Source: Rothia aerolata (GTDB lineage: Bacteria > Actinomycetota > Actinomycetes > Actinomycetales > Micrococcaceae). From it: a DNA stretch of 64,000 nt. Positions 44,609 through 53,305 of the stretch are shown here, one piece after another. Each line of letters begins with the position of its first letter. The stretch's first letter is position 1. The stretch is from positions 124,001 to 188,000 of the forward strand of contig NZ_BMDC01000003.1 of the NCBI RefSeq assembly GCF_014635585.1, given 5' to 3'. The position numbers and the translations under genes are program-made. The notes under the pieces are model-generated. The model did no database searches and had not been told where the DNA came from. It was given only the letters and a program-made list of their open reading frames with translations.

Positions 44609-45308
44609 CTCCTTTCTCGGGCTCCTTTTTCCGCTGGGGCTGGGTGGCTTTGACCCCGCCCCTGCCCTCATCGCGGCCGTCTACCTGAGCGGCGGCGGTG
44701 GCTCTGCGCTCGTAAGCCGCCGCCGCGGCGTCCTGCTCTTTGGGCTAATCCTCATGGGAGGCACCGCAGCCTGGGGGTTGGCGCTGACTGCACTTGTGGG
44801 TGCCTCGATCGCGCAGATTCCCTGGTCGGATATAGTTCACCTGGTGCTTCACGCAGGGGTCTGGACGGCGCTCGGCAAGGGCCTGCTGGCGGTGGGGCTG
44901 GTTGCGTTTGGGGTCTATAAACTTCGGTCAAAACCGAGCCCTGAAACCAAGAGCCGCGGCCTCTGGGGCCTGCTGCTGGTTGCCTTGGGTTTCATAGCTA
45001 TTGTCACCGCTGACCTGCCCTTCATCGCCACGGTGGCCCTGGCCGCCGAACAACCATTGTGGATGAGTGTGCTGGCCTTTATTCTTTGGAGCCTTATCTC
45101 CCAGTCGCCCCTTTTTCTTCTGTGCCTGGCAGTGCTTCTTCACCGCGATGCTGTGTTCACGGTCTGGCTCAATAGAGTTTGGTCTAGGGTGGCCCCGCTG
45201 GTGGGCCTAACTGTTGCGGTGCTCTGCCTGGGAGTCGGAATTAGCCTGGGAATTGATGCCCTGCTCTATCCGCTATGGGGTAATGCTTTACCAGGGAACT
45301 TCCAGTAA
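44598..45308 (+). CDS. Multi-spanning membrane protein, GAP/LysE-like
   Basis: A 236-residue protein with about six helices (5-28, 44-66, 78-98, 105-125, 138-165, 180-225) and short loops, resembling GAP/Sap or LysE-like small exporters in layout. Its ATG lies inside the end of lysX, so translation is coupled; a role in lipid or cation transport linked to lysylated lipid is possible but unproven. No signature motif is visible. Confidence 0.65.
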   Translation: MSTSSFLGLLFPLGLGGFDPAPALIAAVYLSGGGGSALVSRRRGVLLFGLILMGGTAAWGLALTALVGASIAQIPWSDIVHLVLHAGVWTALGKGLLAVGLVAFGVYKLRSKPSPETKSRGLWGLLLVALGFIAIVTADLPFIATVALAAEQPLWMSVLAFILWSLISQSPLFLLCLAVLLHRDAVFTVWLNRVWSRVAPLVGLTVAVLCLGVGISLGIDALLYPLWGNALPGNFQ

Positions 45309-45372
45309 ATGCATGCCCCGGGCATAGGAGAAACCGGGCTCTTCTCTGAAAGGCCGGGGGCATGATGGAAAT

Positions 45373-46032
45373 ATGAACTTTACCGAGCAAGCTTTGAAGA
45401 AACCAAGGGCACTTTTACTGCTGGGAATTTGTTTTCTAGCAGTGGTAGTGGTTCTTGGGTTTTTCTTGAAAAATAGTCTGATTAGCGCCGAAGACACAGA
45501 CGTTCTCGGCGACTTCGTAGTCCGGCGCTCCGATAACGCGACCTCCTTCTTCACCTTTGTTTCCAGTATCTTTGACCCTCTGGGCACCATTATTCTGTCG
45601 ATGTTGGCAGCAGGAATCTTCTGGCTTGTTACCCGAAACTGGCGCTACCCCGGTTTTATTTTTGGCTCGGTGGTGGCCTCGGCCGCATTCACCTACGCTC
45701 TGAAGTTCGCCTTTCACCGGAGCCGCCCGCCCCTGCTCGATCACCTGGTAGATGAGACGGACTTTAGCTTTCCCTCGGGACACGTTACCGGTACAAGCGC
45801 CCTGCTCTTTTCCCTAGCGGTGGTTCTTACCCTGCGGGCAAGCTCGCGTAGCGTTCGCATTCTCACCTGGCTAGCGGCTGCTTTACTGGTGGCCGCGGTG
45901 GCGGCATCCCGCCTCTATCTGGGCGTTCACTGGTTTACCGATACCGCTGCGGGAGCGCTGGTTGGCACCGGAACCGTGGCGATCATGAGCGCAATACTGT
46001 TTTCGCAGACTAAGCAAATCCCGGCTTCTTGA
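45373..46032 (+). CDS. PAP2-family membrane phosphatase
   Basis: A 219-residue membrane protein with the three-part PAP2 site: 'KFAFHRSRPP' (KxxxxxxRP), 'FSFPSGHVTGTS' (PSGH) and 'SRLYLGVHWFTD' (SRxxxxxHxxxD). Members dephosphorylate lipids such as undecaprenyl pyrophosphate or phosphatidylglycerol phosphate at the outer face. The site is complete. It lies 64 bp after the lysX operon and may be part of the same lipid-related group. Confidence 0.9.
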   Translation: MNFTEQALKKPRALLLLGICFLAVVVVLGFFLKNSLISAEDTDVLGDFVVRRSDNATSFFTFVSSIFDPLGTIILSMLAAGIFWLVTRNWRYPGFIFGSVVASAAFTYALKFAFHRSRPPLLDHLVDETDFSFPSGHVTGTSALLFSLAVVLTLRASSRSVRILTWLAAALLVAAVAASRLYLGVHWFTDTAAGALVGTGTVAIMSAILFSQTKQIPAS

Positions 46033-46144
46033 GAGGGAGAGGCATGTGGAGAAAGAGTCAGTTGGAGGGGAATATAGCCGAGAATCTGCTGGTAGACAGG
46101 GGAACCTGCATCTTCTAAACTGGTAGCAAGCTTTTGAAACATAA

Positions 46145-46186
46145 AGCGGGGTAGCCCCTCGCGCTGCAACGCGAAGAACTACCCCT
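46145..46186 (-). terminator. Hairpin downstream of the small peptide gene
   Basis: GGGGTAG (46148-46154) pairs with CTACCCC (46179-46185), with an inner CGCG stem. On the minus strand it is followed by GCTTTAT. It ends the short transcript of the gene at 46213. Confidence 0.55.
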
Positions 46187-46212
46187 AATGCCGGGAGAGC
46201 TATCGAGATACC

Positions 46213-46323
46213 TTAACCTTCGATAGCCTTCCAGAGTTCAGCAATAGCCCGTAGGAGCTTCGCAATAGGGTCAATCCAGTTGCGAGCTTCGCGGGCTATT
46301 TTCATGCCTTTGCCCTTTTTCAC
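46213..46323 (-). CDS. Small amphipathic peptide (36 residues), unlisted
   Basis: Read directly: GTG start at 46323 with AAGGGGG 8 nt upstream, stop TAA at 46213. The peptide begins VKKGKGMKIAREAR, continues NWIDPIAKLL and ends RAIAELWKAIEG. Residues 8-35 form an amphipathic helix with Trp at 16 and 31, alternating Ile/Leu and Lys/Arg/Glu faces. TTAACG-17-AATACT upstream is a possible promoter, and a hairpin follows. Such features resemble leaderless bacteriocins or membrane-active peptides, or a small regulatory membrane peptide. No immunity or export gene is adjacent except the PAP2/LysX genes. Identification as a gene is moderate, function unknown. Confidence 0.55.
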   Translation of the reverse strand: MKKGKGMKIAREARNWIDPIAKLLRAIAELWKAIEG

Positions 46324-46436
46324 AGCACTCACCCCCTTATCTGGTCTCTCTAGACGGCGAGTTCAGTATTTTTGATCCGTAGAGAGCCGTTAAGAGGGGG
46401 TAGGTATATTTTACTTACTCGTGTTGGTAACTGCCT

Positions 46437-46506
46437 CGAGCCACCAGCAAGCGACCGAGCCCACCAGTAATGTGCAAGTGGTTCGGTCGGTTTATGGTGG
46501 CTCGGC
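46437..46506. repeat. Palindromic repeat family C, copy 3
   Basis: GAGCCACCAGCAAGCGACCGA and a diverged complement ending GGTGGCTCGGC. It separates the peptide gene from the end of the GlgC-family gene. Confidence 0.75.
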
Positions 46507-46519
46507 GCCGCTGGGCAGC

Positions 46520-47734
46520 CTAGCCTCCCAGGGTCTGGTCTTCCCCGCCAGCTTCAGGACCTCGCCGGGCTGGTTCAAGCACGGTGAGATTACCGGGGCC
46601 GGGTTTCGTCTCCCCCACCTTCGCGGCGGGAACCTCAGCGGCGACGTCCGCAATAACAGACTCCAAATCCGCACCCGAAGGAACCATCGTATCGCCCAGC
46701 AGCACCGACCGGTAGACGCGGGCGCCAGCCTCTACCACCACGCCCGGGCCAATAATAGAGTGCTCAACCTCGCCGTGGATCACCGCGCCGTGGGAAATCA
46801 TCGAGTTCTTCACCGAGCCAGAAGAAGAAACCCGGGCGGGGGAGTAGGGCTCGGGGTGGGGAATAATCTGCCAGCCGGGGCGGTCGAGCTCCAGGCCCTG
46901 ATTTTCCAGAAGATCCATGTGGGCACGGTAGTAGGAATCCAGGGTGCCAATGTCGCGCCAGTAGCCCTCCATCCGGTACTCAAAGGCTTTACCGTCGGCC
47001 ACCAGGGCAGGAACGATGGTCTCGCCGTAATCACCCAGCGAGTTACCCTCTGGGTTATCGGAATCCTCCCGGTGGTTGAGGGCAGAAACCAGTTTCTCCG
47101 CAGCCTTCTTGAGCGCGGAAACCCTAAAGATAAAGACCTCGGTGGCCACCAGGTTGCCCTGAGGGTCAGAGGGCTTGTAGTCGTAGGCGGTCACGGCACC
47201 GGAAGAATCGGTCTGCACCACCCCGTAGCGGGAGACATCTTCGGAGTGCTCGGTGGTCACAATGGTCAGATCGGCATTGGTCTCTTGGTGCTGGGCCAGG
47301 GCGGGGCGATAGTCCATCTGGTAGAGGTGATCGGCGCTGAGCACCATCACGTTCTCGGCACCGAAAGCCTCAAGAAGCGGAATCTGCTGGTAGAGGGCAT
47401 GCCCGTTGCCCGAGGCAAAGCCCTCTTCATCGCGGCCCTCGGAGGGAGGAAGAATCCGCAGGCCGTGGCGGGTTCCGTCTAAATCCCAGGGGCGGCCCCC
47501 GGCCAAATGTTGGTTGAGGGTGAAGGGCCGGTACTGCTCAACAATCCACACATCGCGTAGCTCGGAGTGGGCAAGGTTCGAGAGCACCACGTCAATAATG
47601 CGGTAAATTCCGGCAAAAGGAACCGATGGCTTAGACCGGGTATCGGTGAGCGGCGAGAGCCGGGAACCCTTACCGCCCGCTAAAACCAGCGCAACAGTTT
47701 TGGGAGAGTGAGTCTTGGGAAACGGATCAGCCAT
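46520..47734 (-). CDS. GlgC-family nucleotidyltransferase (glucose-1-phosphate adenylyltransferase-like)
   Basis: A 404-residue enzyme: nucleotidyltransferase domain (15-275) with 'LVLAGGKGSRLSPLTDTRSKPSVPF', 'VMVLSADHLYQMDY', 'YRMEGYWRDIGTLDSYYRAHMDLL', then a left-handed beta-helix (310-385: 'NSMISHGAVIHGEVEHSIIGPGVVVEAGARV'). This matches ADP-glucose pyrophosphorylase for glycogen synthesis, but 'SKPSVPFAG' replaces the usual 'AKPAVPFGG', so it may be a divergent paralogue. It is not next to other glycogen genes. Its upstream gap of about 90 bp separates it from acs. Confidence 0.8.
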   Translation of the reverse strand: MADPFPKTHSPKTVALVLAGGKGSRLSPLTDTRSKPSVPFAGIYRIIDVVLSNLAHSELRDVWIVEQYRPFTLNQHLAGGRPWDLDGTRHGLRILPPSEGRDEEGFASGNGHALYQQIPLLEAFGAENVMVLSADHLYQMDYRPALAQHQETNADLTIVTTEHSEDVSRYGVVQTDSSGAVTAYDYKPSDPQGNLVATEVFIFRVSALKKAAEKLVSALNHREDSDNPEGNSLGDYGETIVPALVADGKAFEYRMEGYWRDIGTLDSYYRAHMDLLENQGLELDRPGWQIIPHPEPYSPARVSSSGSVKNSMISHGAVIHGEVEHSIIGPGVVVEAGARVYRSVLLGDTMVPSGADLESVIADVAAEVPAAKVGETKPGPGNLTVLEPARRGPEAGGEDQTLGG

Positions 47735-47827
47735 GGGTGCCTCTCGGTTGGTCTTTTACACAGATAAAGCCTTACCCAGAGTCTAACGGCTGGTTCTTGG
47801 AAAGAACATACCGGCCGCTAACAGAAG

Positions 47828-49936
47828 CTACCGCGCCGCCAGCACCTTCTCGATAGCTTCCAGAGCCTCTTCATTTTGTAAGGACGAACGATCCCCCAGT
47901 GCCTGCCCCTGGTAGAGCTGGCCCAGCAGGCGGCGGGTAATTTTGCCCGAGCGGGTCTTGGGAATATCCGCTACAGCTACCACGTCCTTGGGTTTGGCGA
48001 TGGGGCCGATTTCCTTACGAATGTGCTCGCTCAGAGCCTTCTTCAGCTCCTCTGCACTGAGCGCCTGGCCCGCCTCGGTCAGGGTCACAAAGGCAACTGC
48101 CTGGTGGCCGGTCAGCTCGTCTTCCACCGGGCAGACTCCGGCCTCAACTACCGCCTCGTGGGTAACCAGCGACGACTCAATCTCAATGGTGGAGAGGCGG
48201 TGGCCCGAAATGTTAATAACATCGTCAATTCGGCCCAGAATATAGGTATCGCCCTCTTCGTCCACCTTGGCGCCATCACCGGCAAGGAACCAGCCGCGTT
48301 CACCGTAGTGCTTCCAGTAGGAATCCAGGTAGCGCTGCGGGTTGCCCCAGACGGTTCGCGCCATAGAGGGCCCAATTTTATCGACCACGATAAAGCCCTG
48401 TAGCCCGGGGGCAACCTCGTTGCCGTACTCATCGACCACGCGGGTTGAAACCCCCGGAACCGCCCGCGTGGCACAGCCGGGCTTTACGCGGGTGTGGGGG
48501 GCGTCGTCGTCATAGGTGCCGGACGGCGCGAACTGCGGGTCGTGCGGGCGCGGCGAGCAGATGGTGGAGCCGGTCTCAGACTGCCACCAGGTATCGATAA
48601 AGCTGGCGGTGCCTCCGCCCACGTTCTCTCGCAACCAGCGCCAGGCCTCGGGATTGATGGACTCGCCCACAGAACCCAGCAGGCGCACCGAAGAAAGATC
48701 AAACTTACCCTGCTCAATACCGTTGGGGAAAGCTCCCATGAGCGAACGGATCAGGGTGGGGGCGGTGTAGTAATTGGTCACACCGTAGCGTTCAAGAACC
48801 TCAAAGTGGCGCTCGAAGGTGGGAGTGTTGGGGGTGCCCTCGTAGATCACCTCGGTCACGCCGTTGACCAGCGGCCCGTAAATCTCATAGGTGTGGGCGG
48901 TGACCCAGGCGAGGTCGGCGGTGCACCAGTGAACGGTGGATTCGACCTTGGCGGGGTCATTGACGGCGGAGAGCTCGTCGGGGCGCAGAACGCCCTGCTC
49001 ATCTTCATAGTCCGGCAGCAGGTCATAGAGCAGAGCGTGGGTGTAGGCGGTCTGCACCAGGTAGCCGCCCATGGTGTGTACCAGTCCCTTGGGCTTGCCG
49101 GTGGTGCCCGAGGTGTAGATGATAAAGAGCGGATCCTCAGCATCGTGCAGGGGAGCATCGTGGCTGTCAGGCACATTGGCAATAAGCTCGTGGTACCAAA
49201 CATCGCGGCCCTCAGTCCAGGGAACCTCAGCCCGCGCAGCCTCGGTCTGGGCGGTTCTATCCACCACAATCACGTGCTCAATCGCGTTCTCGCCAGCACA
49301 GGCATCGTCAGCATTGACCTTCACCGGCACCACGGTGCCGCGGCGGTTCTGGCCATCGGTGGTAATGAGCACCTTGGCGCCGGTATCTTCAACGCGGAAC
49401 TTGAGGGCCTCGGCGGAGAAGCCACCAAACACCAGCGAGTGAATCGCACCAATACGGGCACAGGCCAGGGTGAAGATGATGGTCTCGGGAATCACCGGCA
49501 GGTAAATCACCACCCGGTCGCCCTTCTTGACTCCCAGTTTCTCTAGGCCGTGGGCTGCCCGAGCAACACGACGCTGGAGCTCGGCATAGGTGATAGCCTC
49601 GCGGTCACCTGGCTCACCTTCAAAATAAAGGGCAACCTTCTCGCCCTTGCCCGCTTCTACATGCCGGTCAACACAGTTAAAGGCAACGTTGAGCTTGCCG
49701 CCGGCAAACCACTTGATTTCGGGTACCGAAAGCTGCTCCACGCCGTCCTCATCCACACCGATTACCTCGGGCTTCTTGAAGCTGTGGGTGAGCTCCTCGG
49801 GCCATTCCTGACCCCAGGTGATGCGCTCGCGGGCCTGCTTGGCCCAAAAGGCAATGCGCGCCTCGTCAGATTCCAAGGCGGGGTTAGGCGTGGGGTTATA
49901 GGGGTCTGAGTAGGAAAAGTGCTGGGGCTGTGCCAC
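47828..49936 (-). CDS. acs: Acetyl-CoA synthetase
   Basis: A 702-residue AMP-forming acetate:CoA ligase. 'IIYTSGTTGKPKGLVHTMGGYL' is the P-loop core, 'DTWWQSETGS' the A5 motif, 'GDGAKVDEEGDTYILGRIDDVINISGHRLST' the hinge, and 'PKTRSGKITRRLL' has the Lys acetylated in homologues. It is about 50 residues longer than E. coli Acs. The GTG at 49936 was chosen because AGGAG precedes it; the frame extends to 50014 through palindrome D4. It activates acetate for the TCA cycle. It appears monocistronic. Confidence 0.94.
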   Translation of the reverse strand: MAQPQHFSYSDPYNPTPNPALESDEARIAFWAKQARERITWGQEWPEELTHSFKKPEVIGVDEDGVEQLSVPEIKWFAGGKLNVAFNCVDRHVEAGKGEKVALYFEGEPGDREAITYAELQRRVARAAHGLEKLGVKKGDRVVIYLPVIPETIIFTLACARIGAIHSLVFGGFSAEALKFRVEDTGAKVLITTDGQNRRGTVVPVKVNADDACAGENAIEHVIVVDRTAQTEAARAEVPWTEGRDVWYHELIANVPDSHDAPLHDAEDPLFIIYTSGTTGKPKGLVHTMGGYLVQTAYTHALLYDLLPDYEDEQGVLRPDELSAVNDPAKVESTVHWCTADLAWVTAHTYEIYGPLVNGVTEVIYEGTPNTPTFERHFEVLERYGVTNYYTAPTLIRSLMGAFPNGIEQGKFDLSSVRLLGSVGESINPEAWRWLRENVGGGTASFIDTWWQSETGSTICSPRPHDPQFAPSGTYDDDAPHTRVKPGCATRAVPGVSTRVVDEYGNEVAPGLQGFIVVDKIGPSMARTVWGNPQRYLDSYWKHYGERGWFLAGDGAKVDEEGDTYILGRIDDVINISGHRLSTIEIESSLVTHEAVVEAGVCPVEDELTGHQAVAFVTLTEAGQALSAEELKKALSEHIRKEIGPIAKPKDVVAVADIPKTRSGKITRRLLGQLYQGQALGDRSSLQNEEALEAIEKVLAAR

Positions 49937-49970
49937 GGGAACTCCTGAAAGTTTGTAAGGGGTCTGCGCG

Positions 49971-50028
49971 CGAGCGGCCAAAAATGTACCGTTTTCTGGG
50001 GAAAAACGGTACATTTTTGGCCTCTCGG
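49971..50028. repeat. Palindromic repeat family D, copy 4
   Basis: Arms GGCCAAAAATGTACCGTTTT and complement, outer GCGAGC/CTCTCG. It lies between ssuC and acs, so it may end the ssu operon. Confidence 0.85.
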
Positions 50029-50031
50029 TAC

Positions 50032-50934
50032 CTAGTTAGAGGGGAACTTTTTCTTTACCCAGCCCTCGAAGAGACCAACGAGAGCATCGGTAATTTTGCC
50101 CAGAATTGCCAGAAGAACAATTGCTAATAGCAGGCGGTCGGTGCGGCCGTTGTTCTGGGAGTCGGTGAGCAAGAAGCCCAGGCCCATTGAGGCGCCCAGT
50201 AGCTCGGCAGCAACCAGAAAGAGCCAGGCCTGGGCCAGAGCTAGTCGTAGACCCGAGACTACCGAGGGAAGAACCGCCGGCAGCTGTACGCTGCGAAAGA
50301 GGGAAATCCCTCGAACGCCGAAGGAGCGAGCCGCCTCAACCAGCTTGGGATCAACGTGGGCCAGGGCCGCTGAGACGGTGGTATAGACCGGGAAGAAGGC
50401 GCCGATTGCCACCAGAGTCACCTTGGAATCTTCGCCAATACCAATCCAAAGCAGAAGCAGGGGAACCCAGGCCAGCGAGGGAACGGCGCGGAAAGCTCCG
50501 ATAATCGGGCCTCCTAAGGTTTTAGCCCAGCGGGAGAGGCCAATCAGCGCGCCCAAGACCAGGCCCAGTACAGCACCAATAACAAAGCCGAGCACTACGC
50601 GCTGGGTTGAAATTGCTATGTGAAGTCCCAGGTCTCCGCGAGTCCACAGGTCTGCTGCGGCGGCGAGAACCTTCGAGGGTGCCGGCAGCTGAACCGCTGA
50701 AAATACGCCGGTTGAGCTGAGAAACTGCCAGAGGGCCAGCAGGGCAATCGGCAAGAGAGCGCCGAGAATCCATGACCAGCGAGACTCCAGCAGGGACTTT
50801 CGGGGCTTGCGTGAGGGGGCTGTATTTTTGAGGACGGCGCTCTGCGGCTTTTGCTCAGGCGCCGACTGCCGCTGCGTTTCGGGTGCAGGGGAGGGCCGGG
50901 AGACAGGGGCTTTATCTAGGGTGGAGGTCTTCAT
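50032..50934 (-). CDS. ssuC: Sulfonate/taurine-type ABC transporter permease
   Basis: A 300-residue membrane protein of the SsuC/TauC/NrtB family with a 55-residue cytoplasmic N-terminus, then six helices. The coupling loop 'EAARSFGVRGISLFRSVQLPAVLPSVVSGLRLALAQAW' (in parts) is the EAA motif. Its ATG overlaps the ssuA stop by one base. Last gene of ssuBAC. Family members import alkanesulfonates, taurine, thiamine precursors or nitrate; the SAM riboswitch and the facing monooxygenase favour an organic sulfur substrate. Confidence 0.9.
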   Translation of the reverse strand: MKTSTLDKAPVSRPSPAPETQRQSAPEQKPQSAVLKNTAPSRKPRKSLLESRWSWILGALLPIALLALWQFLSSTGVFSAVQLPAPSKVLAAAADLWTRGDLGLHIAISTQRVVLGFVIGAVLGLVLGALIGLSRWAKTLGGPIIGAFRAVPSLAWVPLLLLWIGIGEDSKVTLVAIGAFFPVYTTVSAALAHVDPKLVEAARSFGVRGISLFRSVQLPAVLPSVVSGLRLALAQAWLFLVAAELLGASMGLGFLLTDSQNNGRTDRLLLAIVLLAILGKITDALVGLFEGWVKKKFPSN

Positions 50935-51974
50935 TACTCAACCACGCTCTCAACCTTTGAAGCGTCTGCTGCTTCGGCGAACTTGGGCTCAACGATGCTT
51001 TCCAGGGCGTTATCAACGTCGTCCTGAGAAGCTACATCGCCGGATTCCACCAGAATGGGGCCTACACCTTTAAGCACTGAGATTTGCTGGTCACCGGGTA
51101 CAGGGTCGATGTCTAGATGGGTGCGTTTCCAGACAACCTTGGCGGTTTCGGGGGTAATTCCGGCTTCTTCGGTGAAGATAGCCAGTGCCTCTTCCTGGTT
51201 ATTCAGGGCCCAGTCTCGTGCATAGGCGTAGACATCTACCACGGTCTGAGCAGCCTCAGGGTCTTCAGAGATGAAATCTTCGGTGGCATTGAGAAAACCG
51301 TAGGTGTTGAAATCGAGGTTGCGGTAGAAAAGCCTGTCTGATGATTCAACCTCGGCGGAGCCCATGATGGGGTCGAGGCCGCTCCAGGCATCGACTTCGC
51401 CATTATCCAGGGCGGTGCGACCGTCGGCGTGCTGTAGGTTTTCAATGGTGACATCATCTGCTGAGACCTCTGCTTCATCCAGGGCCTGGAGCAGCAGGAA
51501 GTAGGGATCGGTGCCTTTGGTCACTGCCACAGACTTACCGGCGAGATCTTCTACCGAATCAATATCGGAGTTTTCGGTGGTGACCAATGCTGACCATTCG
51601 GGCTGGGAGTAGAGGTCAATCACCTGAATGGGGGAGCCGTTAGCGCGGGCCAGTAGGGCGGCCGAGCCCGCGGTGGATCCTACATCGATGTTGCCAGATC
51701 GCAGGGCTTCGTTTGCCTTATTAGAACCGGCAGAATTAACCCATTCGAGGTCTTTGCCCTGGTCTTCCAGCGCGGTTTCCAGCCAGCCCTTTTCCTTAAT
51801 AATCAGGGAAAGGGGGTTGTAGGTTGCGTAGTCTACGGTCACAGTGGAATCCCCGCTGGCAGCTGCGTTGTCGGCGGAGTTGCCGCTGCCCTCACCCGCA
51901 ACGCAACCGGTCAGAGTGAGGGTAGCAACCGCGGCGGTAGAGGTAAATTTAGCCAGCTTCGATACGAAAGTCAT
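50934..51974 (-). CDS. ssuA: Sulfonate-type ABC transporter substrate-binding lipoprotein
   Basis: A 346-residue exported protein: signal 'KFTSTAAVATLTLTGC' with lipobox Cys25, then an SsuA/TauA-like binding fold ('YNPLSLIIKEKGWLETAL', 'EALRSGNIDVGSTAGSAALLARANG', 'LAGKSVAVTKGTDPYFLLLQAL', 'DAWSGLDP'). It lies 39 bp after ssuB. The ligand is probably an aliphatic sulfonate or similar sulfur compound, inferred from context. Confidence 0.9.
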   Translation of the reverse strand: MTFVSKLAKFTSTAAVATLTLTGCVAGEGSGNSADNAAASGDSTVTVDYATYNPLSLIIKEKGWLETALEDQGKDLEWVNSAGSNKANEALRSGNIDVGSTAGSAALLARANGSPIQVIDLYSQPEWSALVTTENSDIDSVEDLAGKSVAVTKGTDPYFLLLQALDEAEVSADDVTIENLQHADGRTALDNGEVDAWSGLDPIMGSAEVESSDRLFYRNLDFNTYGFLNATEDFISEDPEAAQTVVDVYAYARDWALNNQEEALAIFTEEAGITPETAKVVWKRTHLDIDPVPGDQQISVLKGVGPILVESGDVASQDDVDNALESIVEPKFAEAADASKVESVVE

Positions 51975-52013
51975 GAGAGAAAATCCTTGGAATCAGTGGG
52001 TGTGAAAGAGCGC

Positions 52014-52814
52014 TTAGTGGGCTTCTACGCCGAGTTCTGCCAACAGCTCGTTGCGGAGCTCAACCAGCTGGTGGTCGGAGCGATCGCGGGGTCGGTGCCC
52101 CGGAACGGTGATAATGCGCTGGATCGTTGCCGCGGCGTCGTCCTCGGGCTTACCCAACACCACCACGCGGTCGGAGAGGTAGAGGGCCTCTTCGACATCG
52201 TGGGTCACCAGCAAAACGGTGGTGGGGTCTTGGGCATGAACGTCTAGCAGCAAATCCTGCATCTTGATTCGGGTAAGAGCGTCAAGAGCACCGAAGGGCT
52301 CGTCCAGCAACAGGATGCCGGGGGTACGGGCCAGAGCTCTCGCCAGCGACGCCCGCTGGGCCATACCGCCGGAAATTTCACGGGGGCGGTGGTGGGCGTA
52401 GGCAGCCAGCCCCACAAGATTCAGCAGAGAATCCACGGTTGCCCTGCCCTCAGCCTTGTTTATTCCCCGCGGCAGGCCAAGAGCAACATTCTTTTCTACG
52501 GTGCGCCAGGGCAGAAGCCGGGGTTCCTGAAAGCCCACGGCCACACGAGAATCAAGTCCATAGACAGTCTCGCCGTCAATCCGTACAGCTCCGGCAGTTG
52601 CGGTACTCAGTCCAGCCGCTGCCCGTAGCAGGGTGGATTTGCCGCAGCCGGAGGAGCCAATAATAGAGATAATTTCCCCGGGCTCAACGGTAAAAGAAAC
52701 TCCCTCGAGCACGGTGCGGGTTCCGCGGGAATCGGGAAAGGTCTTACCCACATTGTCAAAGCTAATCTCGCAGGCCCGGGTCGTCAGCGCGCTCGTAAAA
52801 GAGGGTGCAGTCAT
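52014..52814 (-). CDS. ssuB: Sulfonate-type ABC transporter ATP-binding protein
   Basis: A 266-residue ABC ATPase: Walker A 'GSSGCGKST', Q-loop 'VGFQEPRLLPW', signature 'ISGGMAQRAS', Walker B 'LLLDEPFGALDA' and H-loop 'VTHDVEEA'. The ATG at 52814 has GGAG 8 nt upstream, and that site is part of the P1 helix of the SAM-I riboswitch; the 30 codons of open frame before it are the riboswitch itself, not protein. First gene of ssuBAC. Confidence 0.93.
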   Translation of the reverse strand: MTAPSFTSALTTRACEISFDNVGKTFPDSRGTRTVLEGVSFTVEPGEIISIIGSSGCGKSTLLRAAAGLSTATAGAVRIDGETVYGLDSRVAVGFQEPRLLPWRTVEKNVALGLPRGINKAEGRATVDSLLNLVGLAAYAHHRPREISGGMAQRASLARALARTPGILLLDEPFGALDALTRIKMQDLLLDVHAQDPTTVLLVTHDVEEALYLSDRVVVLGKPEDDAAATIQRIITVPGHRPRDRSDHQLVELRNELLAELGVEAH

Positions 52815-52821
52815 GCAGTTC

Positions 52822-52927
52822 ACTCCATCGGTCTTGGCGTTAGCACCACTTTCCGCAGAACTGATGTTGATGCGGAGAAGGTTGCTGCGACGTCCTTGAG
52901 CCAAGTCTCTCGGTCGCTCTGGATGGT
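52822..52927 (-). promoter_or_regulatory. SAM-I (S-box) riboswitch controlling ssuBAC
   Basis: On the minus strand: P1 CCATC (52926-52922) with GATGG (52829-52825); 'AGAGCGACCGAGAGACTTGG', then CGCAGCAACC; P3 TCCGCA/TGCGGA; and GGTGCTAACGCC. These are the S-box core elements in order. The 3' strand of P1 overlaps the GGAG ribosome site of ssuB, so SAM binding should hide it: translational control. Found by reading the sequence. Confidence 0.9.
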
Positions 52928-53098
52928 CAGTTGTTGGTTACAAAATTACGGCTATTTGAAGGGGAGAAGCAAGGAAATTACGCAGATGAAGCACCGGGCG
53001 TAATGTGACGGCTCGGGGCGGGTAACAAAAGTTTATAGACTTCTATCTTCGCAACATTTCACCCCCGCTACCCCTACCTGTCATACAGTGGGTGCAAC

Positions 53099-53176
53099 GA
53101 TCATGAGTCCCAACGCTAAGCTCTGGCTGGTTGGGCGGCAACCCTCTCCCGTAGCGGGGTGCCCCAGATGAAGATC
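53099..53176 (+). promoter_or_regulatory. SAM-IV riboswitch controlling the flavin monooxygenase
   Basis: Plus strand: GATCATGAGT at the 5' end, GGTTGGGCGGCAACCCTC, then GCGGGGTGCCCC, AGATGA and closing GATC. The order and the GGCAACCCTC/GGGGTGCCCC blocks match the SAM-IV class of actinobacteria. Downstream, CCCAACC (about 53217-53223) can pair with GGTTGGG of the aptamer, a likely switching element before the start at 53306. Confidence 0.9.
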
Positions 53177-53305
53177 AGGCTGATATAAATCATGGCAAGT
53201 ACGGCGCGTTGCGCCTCCCAACCGGTTGATCTGAGGACGCCGCGCGTTCGGCTCCGGTGGGCATGCCACCCGAGGTGCGTCCCGGGAGACCCGAAAGGAT
53301 CTCGC

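Noticed and set aside
52815-52904. Thirty-residue N-terminal extension of ssuB
   Set aside because: The bases are the core of the SAM-I riboswitch, and the ATG at 52814 has its own GGAG site.
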